10,943 nt of DNA from Micavibrio sp. UBA1672 (GTDB lineage: Bacteria; Pseudomonadota; Alphaproteobacteria; Micavibrionales; Micavibrionaceae). Of this stretch, positions 1 through 5,981 are shown piece after piece. The first letter of the stretch is position 1, and each line of letters starts with the position of its first letter. The stretch lies in contig DCKO01000078.1 in the NCBI GenBank assembly GCA_002320665.1, forward strand, positions 1 through 10,943, in the 5' to 3' direction. The notes beneath the pieces were generated by a model, which saw nothing but the letters and a program-made list of their open reading frames with translations, was not told the DNA's origin and did not search any database. Both the position numbers and the translations under genes were made by a program.

Positions 1-139
1 AGCGCGGCTTGTCTTTTAACGCGCTGAGAAAGGCAAAGCCTGTAATCAGGCAAAATATTGCGACGAAGAAGTTATCTGTATCAGTGACAAAGGGAAAAGC
101 CACAAACCCGATACCTGCAATCAAAAATATCAATTTCAT
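1..139 (-). CDS. Small membrane protein, partial (3' end outside window)
   Basis: Reading the minus strand from an ATG at 139 gives an open frame of 46 codons that runs off the left edge. It starts MKLIFLIAGIGFVAFPF and contains two hydrophobic stretches, at about residues 2-17 and 24-40, separated by the polar turn TDTDN. That is the look of a small inner-membrane protein with two helices. An AAGG-like ribosome site lies about 8 nt upstream. It follows the gene ending at 161 by only 21 nt on the same strand, so the two are probably co-transcribed. The family is not recognised. The frame is short and incomplete, so the call rests on the hydrophobic pattern, the start context and the operon-like spacing. 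Confidence 0.5.
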   Translation of the reverse strand, partial: MKLIFLIAGIGFVAFPFVTDTDNFFVAIFCLITGFAFLSALKDKPR

Positions 140-160
140 GAAGAAATACCTTTTTGGCCA

Positions 161-403
161 TTAACGCCGAAACCTGAAAATACGAACTCGTCTTGTAACC
201 ACATATTGCCTTTTAACCGCTCTGCGTTTACGCCGGATCAACGCCATAGCGCCGCTTATAATAGTGATGACAAAGCAACATAGACCGATCAAAGGAAATT
301 GATCAAAGATGTAAAATGAATAAATCAGGGCAATAATTGCAATGGCGCTCCATTCCCAACTATTCATACCTTTAAACTCTTGTCTTATCTCATGCATCTT
401 CAT
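161..403 (-). CDS. Small two-helix membrane protein with a basic C-terminal tail
   Basis: This 80-aa product has two likely membrane helices, at about residues 19-36 (WSAIAIIALIYSFYIF) and 38-56 (PLIGLCCFVITIISGAMAL). A strongly basic tail follows, in which roughly half of the last 24 residues are Arg or Lys, starting RRKRRAVKRQ. The positive-inside rule would place the tail in the cytoplasm. The frame stays open upstream to 658, but that extension is not protein-like and would overlap the start of the plus-strand gene at 597. I chose the ATG at 403, which has AGGAG about 12 nt upstream. ATGs at 397 or 367 are also possible. It is followed after 21 nt by another two-helix membrane protein. 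The function is unknown, and a basic tail could bind nucleic acid or acidic lipid. Confidence 0.55.
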   Translation of the reverse strand: MKMHEIRQEFKGMNSWEWSAIAIIALIYSFYIFDQFPLIGLCCFVITIISGAMALIRRKRRAVKRQYVVTRRVRIFRFRR

Positions 404-596
404 CTTCTCTATGGCTCCTATCAGATTTTGGCTCAGGGCATGATTACGGTTATTATCAGCCGCTCTTATCCGCACTATATCAACCCCGCCCACGATAATT
501 GGGAAACGATCTGGAAGCAGGAAACGCGCTGGAAATCCTGAAAAACAACAGGCGCATTTCTGGTAAAAACGGATATTTTGATAGAGAGATAACCAC
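404..596. other. Divergent intergenic region
   Basis: This spacer separates the minus-strand membrane-protein pair from the plus-strand gene at 597, so it should hold both promoters. No consensus -35/-10 pair is clear on either strand. A short plus-strand frame at 440-541 (33 codons, MITVIISRSYPHYINPAHD...) reads like protein, but it has no good ribosome site and stops at once, so it could be a gene remnant. The right end carries the AT-rich leader described at 575-589. Confidence 0.4.
575..589 (+). promoter_or_regulatory. Leader motif shared with the PHP-SMC gene
   Basis: The 15-mer ATTTTGATAGAGAGA lies just upstream of the GTG start at 597. It differs at one base from ATTTTAATAGAGAGA at 6044-6058, upstream of the ATG at 6069. 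The AGAGAG portion can serve as a weak Shine-Dalgarno sequence, and the AT-rich portion sits where a -10 box could be. The match could mean shared ancestry of the leader or simple chance in AT-rich sequence. Confidence 0.35.
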
Positions 597-1553
597 GTGA
601 AACAAATTACTGTGTATGAAGAATATGACGCTGTTTTACGAGAGCGCATCCGAGACAAAATGCGGGATGATTATTACGGCGTATTCAAGGCCAAACACCC
701 CAGAGCCGGACGCTCCCGCTATAAAGACCACATAGCCGATTTACTAGCCTCTTATGATGGAGATTTTTATCTCGATTGCGGCAGCGACTATGACCCGCTG
801 GAAGAGGATGTACGCGCCAAGACACTGGATAACTTCTTGGGCAAGCCGGATGATATTGGCGCTCGTATGACACCATCGGAAAAGACATTGCGCTTTTGCC
901 ATGCTTATCTTTTGGTGAAATACCCGAAGATTGAAAATTCTTTGCGGGCAAACGCCTTTGCGCAAGACTACATTAATTTTATGGAGGCCAAATATTTAAG
1001 CTGGAAGCGTACTGATCCTAAAATATTGAGCAAGGTCAAAACCTATTCAAAATCTCTATGCGGTGTTTATGCCAGTCAAGCACTGGAAAACTGGCCCACT
1101 TCTACAACTGGTTTCAGTGAGCAGGAATATAAACGCGCTGAAAAACGCTTTGGCGGCCCGTACCGCTTATTAATCCTGTCCATGCTGGAAGATGAAACCA
1201 TCCTGCTATGCCATTACCTAAGCTGCCACGAAGCAGACCTGAAACATCTCGAAAACGGCAATATAGGCAAGCTGGATTTAGGACGGGCCAGCGGCGCGGC
1301 TGTGCCATCTGTTGTTGATCTCGAAAGCGAGTTCTTCGCTATCCGTTTTGATCTACTCATGAGCAACCGCAAGGAAAACGACCTACCATTTTACTTCCCG
1401 ATTACGATTGAACATGATGATAAAAAAGAAGATCAAATTAACGGATTCACCGCCAGCGCTTTCGACTACGCCCCGAAAACCCGATTTATACGCTCTAAGA
1501 AATTTAAAAAAGCAGGCAATAAACTTCTCGATCTCTACGGCGTAGACATCTAA
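597..1553 (+). CDS. Hypothetical protein, 318 aa, with duplicated 3' end
   Basis: The product is soluble and mostly helical, with no signal peptide or membrane helix. It starts at GTG with AGAGAG 8-13 nt upstream. I do not recognise a family or catalytic motif. Visible features are a charged N-terminus (MKQITVYEEYDAVLRERIRD), an acidic patch near residues 54-72 (DGDFYLDCGSDYDPLEED), a hydrophobic helical stretch near residues 190-210 (YRLLILSMLEDETILLCHYL) and a basic C-terminus (TRFIRSKKFKKAGNKLLDLY). The last 24 codons and the following spacer recur at 2139-2294 in front of a second small gene. It lies 85 nt upstream of the gene at 1639 on the same strand, so the two are probably one operon. 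A toxin or effector with a partner encoded downstream is one possibility, but nothing in the sequence proves it. Confidence 0.75.
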   Translation: MKQITVYEEYDAVLRERIRDKMRDDYYGVFKAKHPRAGRSRYKDHIADLLASYDGDFYLDCGSDYDPLEEDVRAKTLDNFLGKPDDIGARMTPSEKTLRFCHAYLLVKYPKIENSLRANAFAQDYINFMEAKYLSWKRTDPKILSKVKTYSKSLCGVYASQALENWPTSTTGFSEQEYKRAEKRFGGPYRLLILSMLEDETILLCHYLSCHEADLKHLENGNIGKLDLGRASGAAVPSVVDLESEFFAIRFDLLMSNRKENDLPFYFPITIEHDDKKEDQINGFTASAFDYAPKTRFIRSKKFKKAGNKLLDLYGVDI

Positions 1554-1630
1554 AAATCCACTTTAAATTTGCAAAAAACGCTAAATTCGTGGTAATTCTG
1601 GTAGTAGATAAAAAAGATAATAACAGAAAG
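1473..1630 (+). repeat. Direct repeat copy A (gene 3' end plus spacer)
   Basis: These 158 nt cover the last 24 codons of the 318-aa gene, its TAA stop and the spacer up to the ribosome site of the next gene. They align with 2139-2294 at about 94 percent identity by eye, with a 2-nt gap near the right end. Differences include AAA/GAA and GGC/AGC codons and a TAA stop that reads TTA in copy B. Both copies end at an AGAAAG ribosome site exactly 8 nt before the next start codon. Confidence 0.93.
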
Positions 1631-1638
1631 ATAAAGCA

Positions 1639-2052
1639 TTGGTTGATAAGGTCACGGATGACTTGCTATTTGACTCAGAAGGCAGATTCGTTGAAGTTCA
1701 TGATAAATATGAAGGATGTTCTTTTAAAGAGAGCGGAGAGCTTGTAGCTATTTTTACAAATCCTGTAACCCTCGAAGAGGGACAGCATATGGATGCCTGT
1801 GAAACTGATCTGGCTGAATTGATCGACAGCAGAATTAAAATGTTAACAGACACAACAAAAGGCTATTTTTCGCCACAATTGGCACAGGATATTGCTGATT
1901 GTATCGCGTCTGACTTGCATGCGCTGCACAGATTGCAAGTAACAAAAAGCAACCGAAACATCCCTCTAGATACTAGAAAAATTGATCCTAGCGAAAAAAC
2001 AGTCTGGGAAAATTTCAGCTACTGCGCCAATGACGAAATATACGAGCCATAG
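1639..2052 (+). CDS. Hypothetical protein, 137 aa (diverged paralogue A)
   Basis: This small, acidic, soluble protein belongs to no family I recognise. The TTG start at 1639 is supported by AGAAAG 8 nt upstream, the same spacing as at the ATG of the gene at 2303, whose leader is a copy of this one. The first codons (V-D-K-V-T-DDLLF) include a DDL that lines up with MDDLE of the 135-aa protein, where the second gene's ATG is ACG here. A further weak match is GELVAIF against NEVCAII, followed in both by an E-L-x-E...D-R helix and a second helical segment. The C-terminal third (SEKTVWENFSYCANDEIYEP) does not match. The pair probably arose by duplication and then diverged strongly. It is likely co-transcribed with the 318-aa gene. 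An immunity or antitoxin role would suit this layout but is only inferred. Confidence 0.65.
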   Translation: MVDKVTDDLLFDSEGRFVEVHDKYEGCSFKESGELVAIFTNPVTLEEGQHMDACETDLAELIDSRIKMLTDTTKGYFSPQLAQDIADCIASDLHALHRLQVTKSNRNIPLDTRKIDPSEKTVWENFSYCANDEIYEP

Positions 2053-2061
2053 TTTTTTACA

Positions 2062-2142
2062 TTATGCTGCGATTTTTTCTAATTCTCGGCGCTCCGCTTT
2101 AAGGCGGTCTATTTCCTCTGGCTCATCTTCGACGCGCTCCGA
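2062..2142 (-). pseudogene. Stranded C-terminal gene fragment
   Basis: Read on the minus strand, these bases encode 25 charged, helix-forming residues in two stretches, ERVEDEPEEIDRL and KAERRELEKIAA, followed by TAA at 2064-2062. Upstream the frame meets a stop just past 2148, exactly where the copy-B repeat begins. It therefore looks like the last codons of a foreign gene cut off at the repeat boundary. Base composition is richer in G+C than the genes on either side. The parent family is not recognised. Confidence 0.45.
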
Positions 2143-2294
2143 AAAGCCGATTTATCCGCTCTAAGAAATTTGAAAAAGCAAGCAATAAACTTCTCGATCT
2201 CTACGGCGTAGACATCTTAAAATCCACTTTAAATTTGCAAAAAACGTTAAATTCGTGGTAATTCTGGTAGTAGGGTAAAAATAATAACAGAAAG
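2139..2294 (+). repeat. Direct repeat copy B (orphan gene 3' end plus spacer)
   Basis: This is the second copy of 1473-1630, here detached from any complete upstream gene. It starts abruptly next to the stranded minus-strand fragment and ends at the AGAAAG ribosome site of the gene at 2303. Confidence 0.93.
2148..2261 (+). pseudogene. Remnant of a second copy of the 318-aa gene
   Basis: The frame of copy B still reads RFIRSKKFEKASNKLLDLYG, matching the C-terminus of the 318-aa protein apart from K-to-E and G-to-S changes. The original stop TAA has become TTA, so the frame continues through the former spacer for 13 more codons to TAA at 2259-2261. The rest of the gene is missing and there is no start codon, so this is a dead 3' end. 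It shows that a full or partial second copy of the gene once stood here. Confidence 0.75.
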
Positions 2295-2302
2295 ATTAAG
2301 TC

Positions 2303-2710
2303 ATGGATGACTTGGAAACTTTGAACGAAATATTTCATGGGGCGGATAAATTAGATGGAACTTATTACGGAAAGTCTCTTGTTGGCGTTGGCCTAGTCAA
2401 TAACGAAGTATGCGCAATAATATCATCTACAAATGAAAAAGATGCACCAATATTTAGAGTTACAGAAAAGGAACTCTACGAGGTAATGTTAGACCGCTTA
2501 GACGAATTAAAAAATCCGCCACTTCCATATCCTGATGACATTACCCAACGTGTACTCGAATCTATTGAACTTGGTGAGCGAGCAAGAAAAGCAGTGCAAG
2601 GTTTTAAAGAAGCAGTCGGTCGCCCTATTGACACACCGCTTGTCAACCTAAAAAATCTACCAAAACTCGAAGACACGGATTGCGGCCCCAAACTAACTCT
2701 TATTCAGTAA
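2303..2710 (+). CDS. Hypothetical protein, 135 aa (diverged paralogue B)
   Basis: This small acidic soluble protein (MDDLETLNEIFHGADKLDG...) has no recognised domain. The ATG at 2303 has AGAAAG 8 nt upstream, inherited with the duplicated leader. The 15 nt from 2300 to 2314 match 1651-1665 with one difference (ATG here, ACG there), showing that the duplication reaches into the coding region. Beyond that, resemblance to the 137-aa protein is limited to a short strand (NEVCAII) and an E-L-x-E...D-R-L helix. The C-terminal part is Pro- and Lys-rich (FKEAVGRPIDTPLVNLKNLP). It converges with the gene at 2713 with only 2 nt between stop codons and no room for a terminator. Function unknown. Confidence 0.7.
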   Translation: MDDLETLNEIFHGADKLDGTYYGKSLVGVGLVNNEVCAIISSTNEKDAPIFRVTEKELYEVMLDRLDELKNPPLPYPDDITQRVLESIELGERARKAVQGFKEAVGRPIDTPLVNLKNLPKLEDTDCGPKLTLIQ

Positions 2711-2712
2711 TA

Positions 2713-4584
2713 TCAACTGGCACTTTCCTCTAACAAAACGTAGTCTTCAGATAACTGTTTGCTGGAAAACTTCCCACTGTTCTTATACTTAATATAAAAA
2801 TTGTCCAGTATTTCCTTGGTGTATTCTGGCGGCAAACCCCATCTTATTCGTGCTTCTTCCGCATTTATATCTTTTTCAGAATAATTGGTGTTTTTCCACG
2901 AACTTGATCGCTTGTTTTCAATACTATCTTCGCTTTTGATCTCAGTCTTTTCTTTGGTTTCTTCTAATGGCCTAGCGATTTTACAGAGAATACCATATTC
3001 CTCTTCAAGGTCTTTTACTAGCTTCTGATCTTTTATACTTTCTCCTATTTCACTATACCGCTCGTCAAGCTCCAATCTATCACAACCATAACACCAGCTT
3101 GATGGCCACCATTCTTGAGATATGAAAGATAAGGCTTTTGCATCGGCAAGATCTATTCCACGATGACGTATATAAACATCATATATACGGCGATCAATTA
3201 AGTGATTATACGTTTTACTTTCTATAGCTTCCTCAACACTCTTTAATCGATTAATCGCATCGCCATGTTCAGGATTAATTTCAATTGCTTTAAGATAGCC
3301 TTTTTTAGCTTTTTCCAATACTTTTGGGGCTTTTTCCAGAACACTGGCGTGAGAACTATGGAAACAATTTTTGGCATGAAACTCGTCACCAAGAGCATTG
3401 ATAAATAAAGCTTGTGAATAGAGCATCGCGTCAGTATATATAGGCGAAGCCTTTGCAAAGTAGTTAATAGCATATACAAAATCACCACGATCCATTAAAT
3501 CTCTGGCAATATCAAAATAGGCTTTTGGCAATTCAAACTTAGCAAGCTTTTTGCTTGCCTCATCACCAGCATTCAACATATCAACGAAACTATCAATAAA
3601 CTCATATCCCGTAAGTTTGGAGATTATGGGATCAGAGGGCGTTTTATTAATTTCTTCTCGCAAATATTCTTTAACTTGGCTGGCATTAGTGATATCAATT
3701 CCGGCTTTCTCAAATCGGCGTTTGATAAATCTAGAAGCATCTTTCTCGTGTAAATTGGCTATATTTTCAGGAACAAAGCTTAGACAAAACCTGTAGAAGT
3801 CCTGATATAAAATATCACCCTTCGCATAAGGAAGCCCACCCTCTGGTAGCAAAATACAATAATAATTAAAACGCCTATATTGAATGTCTTCTTCATGGCT
3901 ATAAAATTTGACCTTACCATAAGGAACAACCAAACCAGCTACAGGGCTTTTTATAGGAAACTCATACCACTCCGACTCTTTCCAAAGAGACTCCCGCGTT
4001 TTTCTAATTGCTAATGTATAAAGAACATCACCTTTTTCCACCCACCTCTTTTTCAACTCTGGCTTTTCCCAAATTGGATAACCGCGATTATGGACATGTA
4101 GAATATGTGAAAATACTCCGGCGGGGCGGGGAAGCAGAATTACTCTATCTGAAAATTCTACTTCGTTAGGTATTGATCTTGTTTTTTGTTGGCTGCCTGT
4201 AGAAGACTGCTCTTCTATGGATACTCCATGATTATTTTGCGCAAAGGATTCAGTCTTTTCCTTAATTTCGTTATCAGTTTTGAACTGGCTATAGCTATTT
4301 AAAAAATTATATTTTGATTTCAGTCCCCACACATCTTTCCAAATCAACGAATTATTGCTGTCATTAATTTCAATATCGCCAAAAAAGCCCAAGGAAAGTT
4401 TATAAGGAGATTTTCCAATATTTGCGCTTTGAATCGGAATAGTAGTAGCTGGGCCTAAATCCCAAAAAAACCATCCAAATAGCCCAACGCCACGTTTTAT
4501 ATGTGCTCTGTCATCTGATATGACATACCGAACGAAAGGGTTAGGGATGAAGCCCAAGAAATACGATCCATATTCTTTGTACAT
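2713..4584 (-). CDS. Large orphan protein with possible biotinyl/lipoyl-like segment and TPR-like repeats
   Basis: The product is 623 aa from the ATG at 4584; a TTG at 4590 in the same frame would add two residues. It has no clear signal peptide. In order it shows an N-terminal region rich in Gly, Phe and Trp (GVGLFGWFFWDLGPATTIPI, about 34-53) and a polar low-complexity linker (about 103-140). Next come the stretches EKGDVLYTL (about 183-191) and PIKSPVAGLVVPYGKV (about 211-226), which resemble the two halves of a barrel-sandwich (biotinyl/lipoyl, HlyD-like) domain. A helical region at about 350-455 includes the TPR-like GYLKAIEINPEHGDAINRL. A single CYGC pair lies near 498-501, then a second charged linker (about 540-575) and a C-terminal helical segment. 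I know no named family with this order. A scaffold or adaptor role is likely from the TPR-like repeats, but that is inference. Low G+C and heavy Lys use fit horizontal origin. Confidence 0.8.
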   Translation of the reverse strand: MYKEYGSYFLGFIPNPFVRYVISDDRAHIKRGVGLFGWFFWDLGPATTIPIQSANIGKSPYKLSLGFFGDIEINDSNNSLIWKDVWGLKSKYNFLNSYSQFKTDNEIKEKTESFAQNNHGVSIEEQSSTGSQQKTRSIPNEVEFSDRVILLPRPAGVFSHILHVHNRGYPIWEKPELKKRWVEKGDVLYTLAIRKTRESLWKESEWYEFPIKSPVAGLVVPYGKVKFYSHEEDIQYRRFNYYCILLPEGGLPYAKGDILYQDFYRFCLSFVPENIANLHEKDASRFIKRRFEKAGIDITNASQVKEYLREEINKTPSDPIISKLTGYEFIDSFVDMLNAGDEASKKLAKFELPKAYFDIARDLMDRGDFVYAINYFAKASPIYTDAMLYSQALFINALGDEFHAKNCFHSSHASVLEKAPKVLEKAKKGYLKAIEINPEHGDAINRLKSVEEAIESKTYNHLIDRRIYDVYIRHRGIDLADAKALSFISQEWWPSSWCYGCDRLELDERYSEIGESIKDQKLVKDLEEEYGILCKIARPLEETKEKTEIKSEDSIENKRSSSWKNTNYSEKDINAEEARIRWGLPPEYTKEILDNFYIKYKNSGKFSSKQLSEDYVLLEESAS

Positions 4585-4629
4585 AGCCAATATCCAGATA
4601 GCACAATTAGCAGTTTTTTAGTTTGCGTC

Positions 4630-4635
4630 ATTATA
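4630..4635 (-). promoter_or_regulatory. Candidate -10 box for the 623-aa gene
   Basis: Read on the minus strand this is a perfect TATAAT, 45 nt upstream of the ATG at 4584. The -35 position (around 4653-4658 for a 17-nt spacer) shows no good TTGACA match, so the promoter is either weak or helped by an activator. Confidence 0.35.
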
Positions 4636-4756
4636 ACTTCGTCCGACCATCATTGATGGCAGTATTTCCAGACCATTTCCAGCTATGACCAGCCGATATT
4701 ACAAAATCATGGTTTGTACTACCGTACTACACGCCCCGCCGCTGCACGCAAGCTGT

Positions 4757-4801
4757 GCTTTGTAATACTTATCCATCCATTCTGTATGGGTATTACAAAG
4801 C
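4757..4801. repeat. 12-bp perfect inverted repeat
   Basis: GCTTTGTAATAC at 4757-4768 is exactly complementary to GTATTACAAAGC at 4790-4801, with a 21-nt spacer. The spacer itself carries CCAT and ATGG, which could extend the stem. No T-run follows on the plus strand, so it is not a typical terminator. Confidence 0.8.
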
Positions 4802-4810
4802 GCTTGCCAA

Positions 4811-4860
4811 AGGGGGAGGCATTCCACTGACGTTGCATTTCCCCCTGTTGGATTCCCCCT
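4811..4860. repeat. C-run direct repeats with a complementary G-run
   Basis: TTCCCCCT occurs at 4839-4846 and 4853-4860, a 14-nt period. AGGGGGA at 4811-4817 is complementary to the TCCCCCT core of either copy, so two alternative stems can form. Such alternatives occur in replication and transfer origins and in RNA switches. No function can be assigned from sequence alone. Confidence 0.55.
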
Positions 4861-4868
4861 CGGCATGA

Positions 4869-4896
4869 CTTCTCTAAGGCATCGAGCCTTGAGAAG
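4869..4896. repeat. Hairpin, 11 bp with one bulge
   Basis: CTTCTCTAAGGC (4869-4880) pairs with GCCTTGAGAAG (4886-4896) around a 5-nt loop, with a single bulged T. Confidence 0.7.
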
Positions 4897-4925
4897 CCAG
4901 AAATCGTATCGCCGATTAATCACTC

Positions 4926-4956
4926 GCAGGGTCAGGAAAAGTGCTTTTCCTCCTGC
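4926..4956. repeat. Hairpin, 12 bp with a 3-nt bulge
   Basis: GCAGG (4926-4930) and AGGAAAA (4934-4940) pair with TTTTCCT (4945-4951) and CCTGC (4952-4956) around the loop GTGC. It is the strongest stem in the region and lies 30 nt downstream of the previous one. Confidence 0.7.
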
Positions 4957-5098
4957 ACCACACCTTGCACCAACCGTCCGCCGTTTGGATACCGTGAACA
5001 TATCGCTGTTCAATCCCGACCAACCTGACGCAGATTGGATGCGCGCAAGCGTTTAGCCGCTTAACCACATAGAATGGAAGTATGAGCTGCGCCATTAA

Positions 5099-5119
5099 TG
5101 TACGGAATAATGCTGTACA
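5099..5119. promoter_or_regulatory. Dyad upstream of tacA, possible operator
   Basis: TGTAC at 5099-5103 and GTACA at 5115-5119 form a dyad with an 11-nt spacer, 64 nt before the tacA start. A CATAAT at 5140-5145 could be a -10 element. TacA-type antitoxins carry a ribbon-helix-helix DNA-binding domain, and the TacAT complex usually represses its own operon, so this is a plausible binding site. The related GTACTACC/GTACTAC pair at 4716-4730 may be another. Confidence 0.35.
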
Positions 5120-5182
5120 AAATGACGCTGATCTGGTAGCATAATAAGTTAGTGGTAATAGGTTATGGATAGGAGGCCGATT

Positions 5183-5452
5183 ATGGCTACCTCAAGAATA
5201 GATATGCGCATTGATGATGAAATCAAGGCAGTAGCAGAGAAAGCGGCGGCTCTACAGGGTACAAAGAGCCTGACCGAGTATATTGTGCGCCTAATAGAAC
5301 AGGATGCCCGCCGCGTGATCAGCGAGCATGAATCCATTGTGGTCAAGGATGATGTATTTGACCGCTTTATGAATGCTTGCGAAGCTGCCGAAGCGCCTAA
5401 TCAGAAGCTACGCGAGGCAAGGGATTTTGCTGATCAGCGTGGTATTCAGTGA
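5183..5452 (+). CDS. tacA: TacA-like antitoxin (DUF1778, ribbon-helix-helix)
   Basis: This 89-aa antitoxin is expected to neutralise the acetyltransferase toxin encoded next to it and to repress the operon. The N-terminal half (MATSRIDMRIDDEIKAVAEKAAAL..., residues 1-50) has the typical DUF1778 pattern of a short strand followed by two helices including SLTEYIVRLI. The C-terminal half (about 51-89) contains VVKDDVFDRFMNACE, the segment that in this family covers the toxin. The ATG at 5183 has a full AGGAGG at 5171-5176, 6 nt away; the ATG at 5165 has none, so the shorter form is right. Its stop TGA overlaps the GTG start of the toxin gene, which implies translational coupling. Length and motifs are normal for the family. 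Confidence 0.92.
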   Translation: MATSRIDMRIDDEIKAVAEKAAALQGTKSLTEYIVRLIEQDARRVISEHESIVVKDDVFDRFMNACEAAEAPNQKLREARDFADQRGIQ

Positions 5453-5979
5453 CGCCGGATTCCCGATTTATAGAGCTTGATAAAGCCCTGCATGACAGGG
5501 CCGAGTTTGACTGCGGAAGAGAAGAGTTAAATGCCTTTATCCGCCAGTTTGCGGCCCGTCATAGGGCTGCGGGTGTCAGCAAGACTATGGTGCTGACGGA
5601 AAAGGTACCCCACACCGAAAAAGCCGGAATCTGCGCCTATTACACGCTTAGCTCTACCCAGATCAAACGGGAAACTCTTCCCAAGGCCCAGCTTAAAAAG
5701 CTTCCCCATTACCCCATTCCTGTTTTGCTCATTGCCCAACTAGCTGTGCATAAAGACACGCAAGGATTAGGGCTTGGTAAAATCGCTCTGATTAGCGCGC
5801 TCAGGCAATGCCTACAGATCAATGCCCATCTGCCATCTTATGCAGTGGTTGTGGATGCACTAGATGATAGCGTTCAAGGCTTTTACGAGCAGTACGGCTT
5901 TCAAGTCCTTGATAGACATAATGGACGGATTCGCTTATATCTACCTATGGTTACTGTAGAAAGGCTCTTTGGCGAATAA
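5449..5979 (+). CDS. tacT: TacT-like GNAT acetyltransferase toxin
   Basis: This 176-aa GNAT-fold enzyme belongs to the group that acetylates the amino group of aminoacyl-tRNA and so stops translation. The acetyl-CoA site is visible as LAVHKDTQGLGLGKIAL, with Q105-x-x-G-x-G110. The N-terminal part carries the family marker F-x-C-G-x-x-x-L-N-x-F (residues 20-30). The C-terminal FYEQYGF at 145-151 supplies the tyrosine expected for catalysis, probably Y146. The GTG start at 5449 overlaps the tacA stop (GTGA), and there is no independent ribosome site. All key elements are present, so the toxin appears intact. Which tRNA it modifies cannot be read from sequence. GNAT toxins of the AtaT type are the alternative name, but the DUF1778 partner fits both. 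Confidence 0.93.
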   Translation: MTPDSRFIELDKALHDRAEFDCGREELNAFIRQFAARHRAAGVSKTMVLTEKVPHTEKAGICAYYTLSSTQIKRETLPKAQLKKLPHYPIPVLLIAQLAVHKDTQGLGLGKIALISALRQCLQINAHLPSYAVVVDALDDSVQGFYEQYGFQVLDRHNGRIRLYLPMVTVERLFGE

Positions 5980-5981
5980 TG

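Larger units (their letters stand above)
4585..5182. other. Gene-free, hairpin-rich intergenic region
   Basis: These 598 nt lie between divergent genes. Frames of up to 104 codons exist on both strands (minus 4699-5013, plus 4865-5056). Their translations are rich in Arg, Cys and Gly, lack ribosome sites and overlap on opposite strands, so I do not call them genes. The region instead holds a cluster of inverted repeats at 4757-4956, paired short direct repeats (GTACTAC at 4716-4722 and 4724-4730; TTCCCCCT at 4839-4846 and 4853-4860; TGCACCA at 4954-4960 and 4966-4972; ATTTCCAG at 4664-4671 and 4675-4682), and the tacA promoter area. Possible roles are a transfer or replication origin, a recombination site, or a structured RNA. 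Confidence 0.55.

Noticed and set aside
440..541. Plus-strand 33-codon frame before the gene at 597
   Set aside because: The translation looks somewhat protein-like, but there is no ribosome site and the frame is very short, so it is mentioned only as a possible remnant.
404..658. N-terminal extension of the 80-aa membrane protein
   Set aside because: The extension is not protein-like, would overlap the plus-strand gene start at 597, and a better-placed ATG lies at 403.
2476..2691. Minus-strand 71-codon frame opposite the 135-aa gene
   Set aside because: It mirrors the coding strand of a gene with a good ribosome site and has no start context of its own.
4757..4801. Insertion-sequence terminal inverted repeats
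   Set aside because: The arms are only 21 nt apart and enclose no gene, so they cannot be the ends of an insertion sequence.
4757..4956. Retron or CRISPR-like element
   Set aside because: There is no reverse transcriptase gene nearby and no regularly spaced repeats with unique spacers.
4699..5013. Minus-strand frame of 104 codons in the hairpin region
   Set aside because: Translation is rich in Cys, Gly and Arg without a recognisable pattern, it has no ribosome site, and it overlaps an equally open plus-strand frame. The inverted repeats explain the sequence better.
4865..5056. Plus-strand frame of 63 codons
   Set aside because: Basic, low-quality translation, no ribosome site, and it runs through two hairpins.
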